From the NCBI GenBank assembly GCA_025997955.1, contig BNVH01000002.1:1-64000 (forward strand): 64,000 nucleotides of DNA. The letters are read 5' to 3'. Below, in pieces: positions 49,759 through 60,273 of this stretch (position 1 is the first letter of the stretch; each line of letters begins with the position of its first letter). The position numbers and the translations under genes were made by a program. The notes under the pieces were generated by a model. That model was given only the letters and a program-made list of their open reading frames with translations. It was not told where the DNA came from and ran no database searches. This DNA comes from Synergistales bacterium (GTDB lineage Bacteria > Synergistota > Synergistia > Synergistales > Aminobacteriaceae).

Positions 49759-49815
49759 TATTTTTGATAAAATTCAGGATAAGAATGTCGCGTCTCAACG
49801 GACGGGGGTTATGTC

Positions 49816-50985
49816 ATGGTTGAACAAGTTTTTGATCTTCCCGATACGCTAAAAGAGGGAGAGCGCCTTATAATCATCGGCGTCGGCGGCGGCGGCGGCA
49901 ACGCGCTTGATCATATTATTGAAAGCAATGTCGAGGGCGTCGAGTTTGTTGCCGCAAATACAGACGCCAGGGCTTTGAAAAATAATAAGGCTCAGCGTAA
50001 GATTATTCTCGGAGAAAAGCTGACGCGTGGACTTGGAGCCGGAGCTAATCCGCAAAAAGGTATGGACGCGGCCAATGAATCCATAGATCAGATACGGGAG
50101 TGTCTTAAGGGCGCCGATATGGTTTTCGTGACCGCGGGAATGGGCGGTGGCACCGGCACCGGAGCGGCTCCGATTATAGCTGAGGTGGCGAGTGAAGCCG
50201 GCGCTATCGTAGTTGGCGTCGTCACGACGCCATTCGGTTTTGAGGGAGCGCGCCGTTCCGATGTTGCGCAATTAGGTTTGGAGCAACTAAGAGGCAAAGT
50301 TGACGTTCTTCTGATTGTGGAAAATGAGCGCCTTTTTCAGGCGGACGACAACATCAGAATGGTTGACGCCTACAAAATGGTAAATGAGGTGCTGCGTCAG
50401 GCGGTTCAGGGCATTACGGATTTGATTGTGAAGGACGGTCTTATAAATCTTGATTTTGCTGACATTAGGACAGTTATGGAGAAATCTGGCGCCGCTATTA
50501 TGGGTATGGGCGTCGCGGGTGGCGATAATGCGGCTGAGGCAGCAGCTAAGATAGCCATTAGAGCGCCTTTGATGTCTCATACCATAGAGGGAGCCACTAG
50601 CGCCATAATCAACGTGGAGGGTTCCTCTGACATGACGCTGCGAGAGATAAGAAAGGCCGCTGATCTTGTGACTAACGTAACTGACGGTAGGGTGCAGACT
50701 ATTTTTGGACATGTCATAAACGATGAAATGGGTGAAAATGTACGCGTCACCGTCATAGCGACAGGGCTTTCTGATTCGTTTGCGCGCAAAAAAGCCGAAG
50801 GTGGCGGAGACGCGCCGACAAACAACCAGGGGAGACCGCCGCGCAGGGGTCTTCCTTCAAACGGGAGAGGGTCTATTACGCTCGAAAGTTCTGACGCTAC
50901 CGGAGAAGAAGATATGTTCAGGGGTATGCCCAAAACTACCTATGATACTCCGGCTATATTCAGAAAAAGACAGCAATATAATTGA
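49816..50985 (+). CDS. ftsZ: FtsZ tubulin-like division GTPase
   Basis: 389 residues: GVGGGGGNALDHII, GGGTGTGAAPIIAEVA (tubulin signature), NADxxAL-type VAANTDARALKNN, VVTTPFGFEGARR and T7-loop NLDFADIRTVM. The variable linker (about 320-370) and the C-terminal FRKRQQYN end the protein; the classic DIPxFLR tail is replaced by TYDTPAIFRKR, which is close to it. It polymerises into the Z ring. Confidence 0.98.
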   Translation: MVEQVFDLPDTLKEGERLIIIGVGGGGGNALDHIIESNVEGVEFVAANTDARALKNNKAQRKIILGEKLTRGLGAGANPQKGMDAANESIDQIRECLKGADMVFVTAGMGGGTGTGAAPIIAEVASEAGAIVVGVVTTPFGFEGARRSDVAQLGLEQLRGKVDVLLIVENERLFQADDNIRMVDAYKMVNEVLRQAVQGITDLIVKDGLINLDFADIRTVMEKSGAAIMGMGVAGGDNAAEAAAKIAIRAPLMSHTIEGATSAIINVEGSSDMTLREIRKAADLVTNVTDGRVQTIFGHVINDEMGENVRVTVIATGLSDSFARKKAEGGGDAPTNNQGRPPRRGLPSNGRGSITLESSDATGEEDMFRGMPKTTYDTPAIFRKRQQYN

Positions 50986-51004
50986 ATAGAGCGGGTTGAG
51001 ATTT

Positions 51005-51802
51005 ATGAGAGGGTTTAAATCGAGGGGGTTTGTTCTGTCTTTCGGGGACATAATGCTCCCCATGATAGGAGTCGTGGCTGTGGCGCTTTTATTTATTGCC
51101 GGAAGACTTTTCTTTTTTTCGGAAAGTCGGCCGGCCGTTGCGGGCTTGCCTGTCATAAAAGAAGCCAAGCGCGTCGTAGAGGTAACTCAAATAACCCAGC
51201 CAGCAAAACAATCACCCGCGCAACCGCTCGCGCAGCCGCTTACAATGCAAAGCCAGCCAAAACCGGCAACTCAGCCTGTTGTCGCTTTGCCTATGCCCTC
51301 CCCCTTAGTCGCCGCTCCTCCTGAGAATTTTCCAGACAAACCGGCGCCTGCCTCGCGCCCCGCGAATGCCGATACGGTCTTAGCTATCCCATACAAACCC
51401 ACAACACAAACCAAACCTATAACAGCTCCGATGACTGCCCGAACTCCAGCTCCCGTCCCCAATCCCGCCCCAGTCGCCACGCGTCGCCCCGCCCCCAAGC
51501 CCGTGTTGCCGCCAGCTCAGCCCTCCGCGGCTCGACCCTCTCCTGTCCAACCGGCTCAATCTTCGGCTCAATCCTCATCTCAACCTTCTCCGGTATGGAT
51601 GGTGCAAGTTGGCGCGTTTTCCACAGTAGCGTCCGCCAACGCGCTCTCCAAAGAGCTTTCAGGCAGAGGCTATTCCGCGTCCGTAGTTTCGGGGGCAAGG
51701 TTGCATAGGGTTCTTGTCCGCGGGGGAGCGACTCGCGCTTCAGCTTCGGCTGTCGCCGCTAAAATCGGTCAGGGAGCTTTTGTGGTGCCTCCAGATAAAT
51801 AA
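51005..51802 (+). CDS. SPOR-domain membrane protein
   Basis: 265 residues from ATG 51005. One membrane helix (IMLPMIGVVAVALLFIAGRLF), a long Pro/Ala/Gln linker (about 60-195), and a C-terminal SPOR domain (WMVQVGAFSTVASANALSKEL, GYSASVV, HRVLVRGGATRASASAVAAKI). SPOR domains bind denuded septal peptidoglycan. Its place directly after ftsZ supports a role at the division site, similar to FtsN or DamX. Confidence 0.85.
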   Translation: MRGFKSRGFVLSFGDIMLPMIGVVAVALLFIAGRLFFFSESRPAVAGLPVIKEAKRVVEVTQITQPAKQSPAQPLAQPLTMQSQPKPATQPVVALPMPSPLVAAPPENFPDKPAPASRPANADTVLAIPYKPTTQTKPITAPMTARTPAPVPNPAPVATRRPAPKPVLPPAQPSAARPSPVQPAQSSAQSSSQPSPVWMVQVGAFSTVASANALSKELSGRGYSASVVSGARLHRVLVRGGATRASASAVAAKIGQGAFVVPPDK

Positions 51803-51847
51803 ATTTTCAGTCATCTTCGTAGGTATGACATGACAGGAGAATGAACA

Positions 51848-52867
51848 TTGACCAAACTTTCAAATTTACCGACGCTTGATTCATCGACCACTTCAAGCCA
51901 TATCGAAAATGGACATCCTGTCATGGTTGACGTCAGCGAAAAGAAGATAACGCGGCGAGAGGCTTTGGCTGAGGGGCGCGTGCGTCTGAGCGGCGTTATC
52001 GCGCGAGCCGTAGCGGAACACGCGGCGGGGAAGGGCGACGTACTGAAGATGGCCGAACTTGCCGGGATTATGGCGGCCAAAAAAACCCCCGATATTATAC
52101 CCCTGTGTCACAATATAAATTTGTCCTCGGTTGAAGTTGTCTGCTCTCTTGACACTCAAAACAACGTAGTGGTCATAAACGCGCGCGCGAAGGCCGACCA
52201 GACCACCGGCGTCGAAATGGAGGCGTTGACGGCCGTCTCCGTTGCCGCTTTGACGATTTACGACATGTGCAAGGGCATAGACAAGGGCATGACCATAGAG
52301 GGAATACGCCTTCTGCGAAAAAGCGGCGGCAAGAGCGGGGACTATATCGCGGATTGCGCTGATAAAGGCTCATGCGCCGCCTCTCAGCCTTTACTGAATA
52401 TCAGAGCGGGCGTTTTGACTGTCAGCGACAGAGGTTCGAGAGGGGAGCGGCGCGACACAGCCGGGCCCGCTCTCGCGGAGCTTTTGACGGCCGCTGGCGC
52501 TCTTGTTGAGTTGAGTGACATAGTCCCCGACGAGCGCGAAATTATAGCTTCGCGCGTCAGAGAGTGGTCTTTGTCGGTATCTTTGATTTTAACGACCGGC
52601 GGCACGGGGCTTGCTCAAAGAGACGTTACGCCGGAAGCTCTTCTTGATGTGGGGGAGCGCGTCGTCCCGGGTTTTGGGGAGCTGATGCGAAGCGAATCGG
52701 CTAAACATACCCACAACGCCGCGTTGTCACGCGCCATTGCCGTGACCTTTGGGCGTTGTCTTATCCTTTCTTTGCCGGGGAGCGAAAAGGGCGCGCGCGA
52801 ATGTTTCGCGGCCGCTCTCCCTGCTCTGCGCCACGCCGTAGATATTCTGAACGGAGCTTCTGACTGA
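51848..52867 (+). CDS. MoaC-MogA/MoaB fusion (molybdopterin synthesis)
   Basis: 339 residues; TTG start after AGGAGA. Residues about 20-175 are MoaC (HPVMVDVSEKKITRREALAEG, DIIPLCHNINLSSVEV with catalytic His, GVEMEALTAVSVAALTIYDMCK, KSGGKSGDY). Residues about 185-335 are MogA/MoaB (RAGVLTVSDRGSRGERRD, LILTTGGTGLAQRDVTPEA, LILSLPGSEKGARECF). It joins the first step (cyclic pyranopterin monophosphate synthesis with MoaA) to molybdopterin adenylylation. It is embedded between division genes and a sensor pair without other moa genes. Confidence 0.93.
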   Translation: MTKLSNLPTLDSSTTSSHIENGHPVMVDVSEKKITRREALAEGRVRLSGVIARAVAEHAAGKGDVLKMAELAGIMAAKKTPDIIPLCHNINLSSVEVVCSLDTQNNVVVINARAKADQTTGVEMEALTAVSVAALTIYDMCKGIDKGMTIEGIRLLRKSGGKSGDYIADCADKGSCAASQPLLNIRAGVLTVSDRGSRGERRDTAGPALAELLTAAGALVELSDIVPDEREIIASRVREWSLSVSLILTTGGTGLAQRDVTPEALLDVGERVVPGFGELMRSESAKHTHNAALSRAIAVTFGRCLILSLPGSEKGARECFAAALPALRHAVDILNGASD

Positions 52868-52936
52868 ACGAAGCATGTATGATATAGTATTACTAGAGGA
52901 AGTTTTGAATTTGCCCAATCGGGGGGATGGGGGTTC

Positions 52937-54079
52937 ATGATAAAGATACTGACGGCTTGCAGCATTGAAATTGACGATTCTGACGCCGCTATTGCGGAAA
53001 TCTTAGAACAACTCGACTTAGAACACACACAGTTAAAAAACTCCGTTGGGCTTATGGCTTGCCATGTCGATTTTATATTAGAAAGCGATACCGTGCGAAG
53101 GCTTTGCGCGCGTTTGCCGTTTGACGTTATAGGAATAAACACAATGGGTAGCTCCACAAACAAAGGCGGTGGGCAGTTTATCCTGAATTTAACCGTCCTC
53201 ACAAGTGATGACGTGACTTTTTCCGTTGGTCTGTCCCGGTCTTTTGATGGCGCAGAGGAAAAACTCAGAGAGCTTTATAATATGGCGCGAGCCGGGTTGC
53301 CCGAAGACCCAAAATTGATGTTGTCCTTTTGTCCGTTTAGCAACGATGCAAAAATGGATTTTTTGGTCGATTACCTCAGCGAAATATCTGGCGATGTCCC
53401 GCTCTTCGGTATTGCATCGTCTGACTTCACGACTTCTTATCGGAAGTCTATGGTGCTGTTCAATGGAGAGACCGGCGACAGCTATATGGTTCTTCTTATG
53501 CTGTCAGGCAATATAGCGCCTAAGTTTGACGTGATTAACATTTCCGGTGATAATATAATAAATAGAGCCGCTGTAGTTACGGAAGCTGAGAATAACATTC
53601 TAAAAAAGATCAATAACGGTTTAGCTGTGGAATATCTCCACTCTATTGGCTTGAGCAATAACGGGCAGATTATCGGAGTTCAGCCTTTCGCGCTGCTTTT
53701 TAGCTACAAGGGCGACATTCAGCCCGTAGCCCGCATCGTCATCGGTCAAACGCCGGAGGGATATATTATCCTCGGCGGAAACGTCGGCGTAAACAGCGCT
53801 ATTAGCGTGGGGATAATCGACCGTGACTATATATTGGAAACCGCCAGGGATATAGCGACACGTGACGGGGAGTTTTCTTTTAAGATAATCGTTTCGTGTC
53901 TGCAAAGAAATTTCGCTCTTGGATTGGACAACATGGATGAGATGGAGACTATTCGCTCAAGCGTCAGCGTTCCGTTTTTGTTCGCTTATTCCAGCGGGGA
54001 GATATGTCCTGTTGAAAATTCTGACGGTAAATTTATAAACCGCTATCATAACTTGACTTTGGCTTGCTGTTCTTTTTGA
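52937..54079 (+). CDS. FIST sensory-domain protein
   Basis: 380 residues. FIST_N (about 30-215: GLMACHVDFILESD, DVIGINTMGSS, PLFGIASSDFTTSYRKSMVLFNG) and FIST_C (about 220-375: YLHSIGLSNNGQIIGVQPFALLF, ISVGIIDRDYILETA, PFLFAYSSGEICPV). FIST domains are ligand-sensing input modules, proposed to bind small molecules such as amino acids. It lies directly before a hybrid histidine kinase (43-base gap), so it is probably its sensing partner. GGGGG-type ribosome site before the ATG. Confidence 0.87.
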   Translation: MIKILTACSIEIDDSDAAIAEILEQLDLEHTQLKNSVGLMACHVDFILESDTVRRLCARLPFDVIGINTMGSSTNKGGGQFILNLTVLTSDDVTFSVGLSRSFDGAEEKLRELYNMARAGLPEDPKLMLSFCPFSNDAKMDFLVDYLSEISGDVPLFGIASSDFTTSYRKSMVLFNGETGDSYMVLLMLSGNIAPKFDVINISGDNIINRAAVVTEAENNILKKINNGLAVEYLHSIGLSNNGQIIGVQPFALLFSYKGDIQPVARIVIGQTPEGYIILGGNVGVNSAISVGIIDRDYILETARDIATRDGEFSFKIIVSCLQRNFALGLDNMDEMETIRSSVSVPFLFAYSSGEICPVENSDGKFINRYHNLTLACCSF

Positions 54080-54122
54080 GATTAAAATTTTGTCCGTTTT
54101 TTTCTGAAAGGAGGCGATTTTT

Positions 54123-56582
54123 GTGAGCGATGGCGCGGCGGACCAGGATTTGACTAATCTGTCCTTAGAAGAATACGCGAAAGAATATGAAAATCTTTCG
54201 CAAGAGGTTGAGCGTCTGCGCCGGGAAAATAAAAAAGTGAACAGACAGCTCACGGCCCTACAAGATCTTATGGCGAGAGCCAAAACCGCCGCTAACGGTA
54301 GGGCGGCCCTCAACTCTGTTATTGCGGCCGAAAGGGCGCACCAGGAGATTTTTCTCAGCTTGCTGTTAAAAAACAGTCCGGATATTATACTCATCATGAA
54401 TAATGACAGGCGATTCCTCTATTGCACGGAGGCTTTTTTGGAGAAGGCCCATATAGAGAACTTCGGCCTTATAAGCGGCAAGCCGTTTTCTTGGGTTTTT
54501 AGGAGTTTTATGAGTGCCCGCGAGATAAACCGCATGACATATATATTTGAGCGCGCCATGTACGAAAAAAGAAGCGTCTTTCTCGAGAGGGCTATAGATT
54601 TCGGAAAAGACGGACACCCCCGCGCTTATTCCATTCACTTCACGCCTATGTTGGAGGCCAAGGGTAATGTCATAGGGGCGATGGCGCTCTTTCACGATAT
54701 GACGGATTTTTTGCAGGCGAAGGAGTCTTTGGCGGCGTCTAAAGCCAAGAGTGAATTTTTAGCCACCATGAGCCACGAAATCCGCACGCCTTTAAACGCC
54801 ATAATCGGGCTTTCGGAAGTGGAGCTGCAAGAGGATTTGTCCGAGAGAACCAGAGAAAACCTCGAAAAAATCTACTCGTCTGGCTCAGGGCTCCTGAATA
54901 TAGTAAACGATATTTTGGACATCTCGAAAATAGAATCGGGAAACCTGGAGCTTATCCCTGTCGAATACGACCTTTCAAACCTCATCGACGACACCGTGCA
55001 GATAAATATTGTCCGCATAGGCTCAAAAAATATTGTATTTGAATTGGATATTGACGATACAATCCCATTGGGTCTCGTCGGAGACGAACTGAGGATACGG
55101 CAAATCTTGAGCAACTTACTCTCCAATGCTTTCAAATACACAGAAAAAGGCAAAGTGGTTCTCAGTGTCAGATGGGAGAAGCGCGGAGGGGACGCCGACA
55201 TCACTTTTACCGTCAGCGACAGCGGGCGCGGCATAAAAAAAGACGACATGGACAGGCTTTTTAAGGAGTACAGACAAATGGACACCCGCGTGAATAGACA
55301 TATAGAGGGCACGGGGCTTGGCCTGTCCATAACTAAAAACTTGCTTGACCTGATGAGGGGTTCTGTGCATGTAGAGAGCGAATACGGTAAGGGCAGCGTC
55401 TTTACCGTAAAAATTCGCCAAAGGATATATGATGAGACGCCTATTAGCAAGGAAACCATTTCAAATTTGAAAAACTTCCGTTTCGTAAACAACAGGGGGA
55501 CGAGAAGCAAAAACTTCATCCGCACTCCTATGCCGTATGGGAGAGTTCTGATTGTGGACGACGTCCCGACAAACTTGGATGTGGCCCGCGGGCTGCTCTT
55601 GCCGTATGGGCTTTCCATAGACACGGCATTGAGCGCGCGGGAGTCTATAGAGAAGGTTCGACGTGAAAATCCACGTTATGACCTGATATTTATGGATCAT
55701 ATGATGCCCGAAATGGACGGCGTCGAGGCCACGCATATAATAAGGGAGGAGATAGGCACGGAGTACGCAAGGACGGTGCCCATTGTCGCGCTTACGGCAA
55801 ACGCGCTGTCGGGAAACCGCGAGATGTTCTTGTCTCATGGCTTTGACGCTTTTATATCGAAGCCCATAGATATTCAACAGATGGACAGGATACTGAATCA
55901 ATGGATAAGAGACAAGCAAAGTCAGGAGACCTTAAAATGGGCGGAGGGACAGGACAGACCTGTAGAAGACGGCGAGGAAGTCAAATTGGACGGGCTTAGC
56001 GTGGATGGCATAGATATGGCGTTTGGAATCCAGCGCTATGGCGGCGGAGGCACTTACTTGAAAATCCTCGAGTCTTACGCGACCCACACGCCGGCTTTGT
56101 TGTCTAAAATGAAGGGTCTCACAAAGGACAGCCTCTCGCAGTACGCCATCAATGTGCATGGACTCAAGGGCTCCAGCAACGGCATAGGCGCGCTGCTTGT
56201 AGCCGAAAGGGCGGAGGTCTTGGAGTTGGCGGCCAAAGCCGGGGATTTTAAGACCGTGGCCGGTGAAAACGACACTTTTATTTCGTCGGTCGAATCGTTG
56301 TTGGAAAGCCTGAACGCGATGCTAAAAAAAGCGTCCCGCAGCGCGAGTAAGCGCGAGTCAAGGCTCGCGCCGGATAGGCTTCTTTTGTCAAACCTGATGG
56401 AGGCCACGAAGCGTTTCAAAACCGCGGCTATGGATGAGATTATATCAGAGCTATGCCGCTATGACTACGAAACGGACGGAGAGCTTGTGGACTGGCTGAA
56501 AGAGCAGTTGGATAATTTAGAATACAACGACATATACGTCCGGCTCGAAAATATGCTTTCCTCAAGCCCCATCTTAAAATAA
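54123..56582 (+). CDS. Hybrid sensor histidine kinase (PAS-HisKA-HATPase-REC-Hpt)
   Basis: 819 residues, GTG start with AGGAGG. Order: coiled coil (about 15-75); PAS (about 75-200: LLLKNSPDIILIMNNDRRFLY, SIHFTPMLEAKGNVIGAM); HisKA with SHEIRTPLNA (His218); HATPase with NLLSNAFKYTEKGKVVLSV, DSGRGI and GTGLGLSI; REC with IFMDHMMPEMDG (Asp525) and IVALTANAL; Hpt with INVHGLKGSS (His679). No membrane segment, so it is cytoplasmic. A four-step phosphorelay is expected with an unlinked output regulator. Downstream of the FIST protein, upstream of smc. Confidence 0.93.
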   Translation: MSDGAADQDLTNLSLEEYAKEYENLSQEVERLRRENKKVNRQLTALQDLMARAKTAANGRAALNSVIAAERAHQEIFLSLLLKNSPDIILIMNNDRRFLYCTEAFLEKAHIENFGLISGKPFSWVFRSFMSAREINRMTYIFERAMYEKRSVFLERAIDFGKDGHPRAYSIHFTPMLEAKGNVIGAMALFHDMTDFLQAKESLAASKAKSEFLATMSHEIRTPLNAIIGLSEVELQEDLSERTRENLEKIYSSGSGLLNIVNDILDISKIESGNLELIPVEYDLSNLIDDTVQINIVRIGSKNIVFELDIDDTIPLGLVGDELRIRQILSNLLSNAFKYTEKGKVVLSVRWEKRGGDADITFTVSDSGRGIKKDDMDRLFKEYRQMDTRVNRHIEGTGLGLSITKNLLDLMRGSVHVESEYGKGSVFTVKIRQRIYDETPISKETISNLKNFRFVNNRGTRSKNFIRTPMPYGRVLIVDDVPTNLDVARGLLLPYGLSIDTALSARESIEKVRRENPRYDLIFMDHMMPEMDGVEATHIIREEIGTEYARTVPIVALTANALSGNREMFLSHGFDAFISKPIDIQQMDRILNQWIRDKQSQETLKWAEGQDRPVEDGEEVKLDGLSVDGIDMAFGIQRYGGGGTYLKILESYATHTPALLSKMKGLTKDSLSQYAINVHGLKGSSNGIGALLVAERAEVLELAAKAGDFKTVAGENDTFISSVESLLESLNAMLKKASRSASKRESRLAPDRLLLSNLMEATKRFKTAAMDEIISELCRYDYETDGELVDWLKEQLDNLEYNDIYVRLENMLSSSPILK

Positions 56583-56594
56583 AGACGCAACCCG

Positions 56595-59500
56595 ATGTCC
56601 ATAGAATCCCTCAAACTCAAAGGTTTCAAGAGTTTTGGAACCGTCTGCGATTTTGCTTTTTCTGAAGGTTTCACCGCCATAGTCGGGCCGAACGGAAGCG
56701 GCAAGAGCAATATACTCGACGCCCTGCGCTGGGTCTTGGGCGAGGGGAGTCCTGTCGCGCTTCGCATAGCGCGTCAGAGCGACCTTATTTTTCAGGGCAG
56801 CGCTACGGAAAATCCGGCCAAAGAAGCCGAGGTTGTTTTGAAGCTCAAGCAAGAGTCCGCCGAAGGCGAGTCTTTTGTGTCATCCATACTCAGCCGTCAA
56901 TACAGCGCCGAAAACGGATCCGTTTTGCATGTCGATGACGTAAAGATAAGGTTGCAGGATTTAGCGGACTTCAAGGCGCGTTTCATGCTTGAGGGCGACA
57001 GTTTCGCGTTCATAGGGCAGGGCGATATAGCCGAGGTTATCCATCAGCGCCCCATGCAGCGCAGGAGACATCTTGAGCTGCTATTTGGCATAGACAGATA
57101 CCGAAAAAAACGCGAGGACACAAGCGAAAAACTTGAAAGCGCCCTCAGCGAAATGGCCAGAATTACGACATTGGTCACCGAATTGGGAACAAGGCGCAAA
57201 GAGATAGCTCCGGAAGTGGCCACGGCCGTGGAGGCAAGGGGGATTTTGGACAACCTTGAAAACGTGCGCCGCGATTTTTATTTCACAAAACGCCTGTCGA
57301 TAGAAAAAAAAGAGCGAGAAATCAGGCGGAACTTACAGCTTACGTCAGAACATAGCGACGGCGCTGAGCGGTGGAAAAATCTCTGGTTCAAGGCCAAAGA
57401 GACGGCTGAGGAGAAAATGCGGCTTGAGGGCTTTGACGAGGGGGCTTTTTTGGCGCGCGAGCGCGAGCTTGTCGCGCGCAAGGATTCTCTGCGGCGACAG
57501 TCTTTTTCATGTTCCACTAAGGTAGCCGGCATTCTCTCCGACAGAGCGGAGAACGCGTCCGAAGCCGCGCGCGTTGAGGCGTCCGTCGCGTCCGTTGCTT
57601 TTGAGCTCAATAAAAGCAAAACAGAAGAGGACGAGCTAAAACGGGCGAGCCGCGAAAAACGCGCGGCGCTTGAGGAGACCCTGCGCCTCATGGAGGAAAA
57701 CAAAGCCGCCGCGGAACGGGAGCGCATACATAGACAAAAGCTCCGCGACGAACAGGCCGACAAAACGCTTCGTCTGTCACATCAAGAGGCAAGGTTAAAA
57801 GCCCTTTCATCGGGACGCGAAGACAGTAGCGCGGAAATTGACAAGATGACCTCAGAACGCGCGTCTCATGCCGCTCTTGCCGCAAAGTTGGAAGCGGAGA
57901 CGAGAGCGCTTGACGAGGCGCATAAAAAGCTCGCTATGGCACACTCCGACGCTTACGCGATATGTCAAAGATACGCCGCCGCCCTACAGCAGCTGAAGCG
58001 AGAGCAGGTTCGCCAAGAGGCCGAGCTTGACGCGGCCAAGGAGAACACGGAGGGCTCTATTTACCCTGAACCCACGCGCCTTTTGCTCTCCGCTTCACGT
58101 CTTGGACGTATGAAATCACGACCGGAAGTAGTCGCTGAGACGTTTTCCTGCCCTCCAGACATCGCGCCGGCGCTTGAGGCGTATCTTGGGGGGCGTCAGT
58201 TTTGGCTTTTGGTCAAGACTTTTGACGAGGCTCAGGAGGGGATAGAGCTCTTGAAGCAGCGCCGCGCGGGGCGCGTTACGTATTTGCCCTTGGAGACATG
58301 CAGAGCGCGCTTTCCGGACAATCGCTTTCGTCTGAGCGTGAGCGGCGTCATCGGTTGGGCCATTGAGCTAATCACGCCGCGCAGCCCTTGGGAGCCGGCG
58401 CTGCGGCACCTCTTGGGGGATTTGCTTATAATATCGGATTATCCATTGGGGAGCCGCATGGTCAAAGATGGGGCGAGGTTTCCTATCGTGACGGTAGATG
58501 GCGAGGTCTTCTCTCCGACTGGGACCGTGAGCGGCGGACGGGCGCGGCAAAGCGGCGGCGCTATCAGCCACAACCAAAAAATATCAGAATTGGCCGTTCA
58601 GATAGACGCGCTGAAACTGCGTATCAAGGAGACCGAGGCCGAACTGTCCAAGAGTGAAAAACAGGAGCGACATGCCGGAGCCGAGAGCGAGTCTTTGGGC
58701 GCAAACCTTTTGAGCAAACAAAAAGAACTTCAGGCCGAGCAAAAATCCATTCAACTCTTGGACGCGGACGTTCTCCGCTTAGAAAACGAGATAAACATAG
58801 GAGACGCCGAGCTATGCGCGCTCAAAGACGAATTGGCGGCTTTGGACGCGCGCGTTATTGAGCTAAACCGTGAACTTGGCGTTGCCTCAGAAACTACCGC
58901 CGAGGAGTCGGAGAACTTGCCCGATTCTTCCCTGCTGTCTCAAAAAAGCGAACTTGAGCTGTTGGAGGAGCGTCTGCGCGGAGCCGTGAATATAAGGTCG
59001 CGCGTCGAACGGGAGATGAAAGACCTCGAGGCGCGGCTTCACGCTTTAAAAGAGAACGCGGAGCGCGGGCGTCTTGAGGAAGCCGAGATAAAAAAACAGC
59101 TTGCCGTATTTGGGCGAGAGAGCTTTGAGGTATGGAGCGCGCTTGCCGCGTTACGTTTGAGCTTAGCTGAGGCGCGCGAAAAGGCCGGGCGCTTGCACAG
59201 TCGGCGTGAGCGCCTGAAGAGCCGCTTGCAAAAAGCCGAGGCTAACGTGGCGGGCCTCGCTGCCGAATTGGCCGCGCTGAACGAGCGCATGGAGAGTACC
59301 AGAGCCGAGGGGGCGCAACTTCAAGAGATGTGGGAGGAAAAATATCCCTACGACCCCAAAGAAGCCGCCAAGACAGCAGCGGACAGATTGGAGGCCGAGA
59401 AAGGGGGCGAAAAAGACCTAACGACGACAATGCGCCGCTTAGAGCGCGATTTGAAGGCTCTTTTGCCATACAACATGGGAGCTTTATCCGAGGACGACTC

Positions 59501-60146
59501 GCTGATAGAGCGCATAGACTATCTCAGCGAGCAGTCGGAAGATGTGAAAAGCGGCATAGAGGAGCTCAGAAAACTCATAGCCGAGACCGACACACAGGTA
59601 GAGACGCTATTCACGCGCGCGTTGAATGACATAGACGACCGTTTTAACGCGCTGTTCCAGCGTCTTTTTGCCGGAGGCGAGGCGAGGCTGACGCTGCAAG
59701 AGCCGCAGAGCCAGACCGAACGGGCCGATTCTGACGATGCGGGCAGCGCGGCGACCGAGAACGGTTTCAATTCAGGCGCCGACTCGGGTTCTATCTGGAA
59801 CAGAGGAGTGGAGATATACGCCCGTCCGCCCGGCAAGCGCTTGCAGAACATATCGCAGCTTTCCGGGGGAGAGCAGTCATTGACGGCTATAGCGCACCTT
59901 TTCGCGGCGCTTGAGGTGGCGCGTATGCCCTTGGCCGTGCTTGACGAAGTCGACGCGGCGCTTGACGAGTATAACCTGATTCGTTTTGCCGACCTCGCCA
60001 AAGAGTATTCAAAGAGGCTGCAACTTCTTGTCATGACGCACAGGCGCACCACGATGGAGCGAGCCGACCTCATATACGGCGTAACTATGGTGGAGCCAGG
60101 GTTGTCTAAGGTCGTAGGGATTGACGTCGAGAATTATTCAATATGA
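56595..60146 (+). CDS. smc: SMC chromosome segregation ATPase
   Basis: 1183 residues, full length. N-terminal Walker A GPNGSGKSN (about 32-40) and Q-loop FAFIGQGDIAEVI; two long coiled coils; hinge about 490-650 (PPDIAPALEAYLGG, GRVTYLPLE, PTGTVSGGRARQSGG); C-terminal signature QLSGGEQSLTAIA (about 1088) and Walker B LAVLDEVDAALDEYN. It compacts and segregates the chromosome with ScpA/ScpB, which are not in the window. It starts 12 bases after the histidine kinase stop. Convergent with flagellin 2. Confidence 0.97.
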   Translation: MSIESLKLKGFKSFGTVCDFAFSEGFTAIVGPNGSGKSNILDALRWVLGEGSPVALRIARQSDLIFQGSATENPAKEAEVVLKLKQESAEGESFVSSILSRQYSAENGSVLHVDDVKIRLQDLADFKARFMLEGDSFAFIGQGDIAEVIHQRPMQRRRHLELLFGIDRYRKKREDTSEKLESALSEMARITTLVTELGTRRKEIAPEVATAVEARGILDNLENVRRDFYFTKRLSIEKKEREIRRNLQLTSEHSDGAERWKNLWFKAKETAEEKMRLEGFDEGAFLARERELVARKDSLRRQSFSCSTKVAGILSDRAENASEAARVEASVASVAFELNKSKTEEDELKRASREKRAALEETLRLMEENKAAAERERIHRQKLRDEQADKTLRLSHQEARLKALSSGREDSSAEIDKMTSERASHAALAAKLEAETRALDEAHKKLAMAHSDAYAICQRYAAALQQLKREQVRQEAELDAAKENTEGSIYPEPTRLLLSASRLGRMKSRPEVVAETFSCPPDIAPALEAYLGGRQFWLLVKTFDEAQEGIELLKQRRAGRVTYLPLETCRARFPDNRFRLSVSGVIGWAIELITPRSPWEPALRHLLGDLLIISDYPLGSRMVKDGARFPIVTVDGEVFSPTGTVSGGRARQSGGAISHNQKISELAVQIDALKLRIKETEAELSKSEKQERHAGAESESLGANLLSKQKELQAEQKSIQLLDADVLRLENEINIGDAELCALKDELAALDARVIELNRELGVASETTAEESENLPDSSLLSQKSELELLEERLRGAVNIRSRVEREMKDLEARLHALKENAERGRLEEAEIKKQLAVFGRESFEVWSALAALRLSLAEAREKAGRLHSRRERLKSRLQKAEANVAGLAAELAALNERMESTRAEGAQLQEMWEEKYPYDPKEAAKTAADRLEAEKGGEKDLTTTMRRLERDLKALLPYNMGALSEDDSLIERIDYLSEQSEDVKSGIEELRKLIAETDTQVETLFTRALNDIDDRFNALFQRLFAGGEARLTLQEPQSQTERADSDDAGSAATENGFNSGADSGSIWNRGVEIYARPPGKRLQNISQLSGGEQSLTAIAHLFAALEVARMPLAVLDEVDAALDEYNLIRFADLAKEYSKRLQLLVMTHRRTTMERADLIYGVTMVEPGLSKVVGIDVENYSI

Positions 60147-60273
60147 CTATAGTGTTTACTCAGGACGTAATCAAATCGTAAGGGCGTGGCTTCTTTTTCT
60201 TCATTGGTCATCTTCTATAGCCATGTTCATAGATATTTTATCCCGATAACGGCGTCTCTCCGATCCTTCTCAG

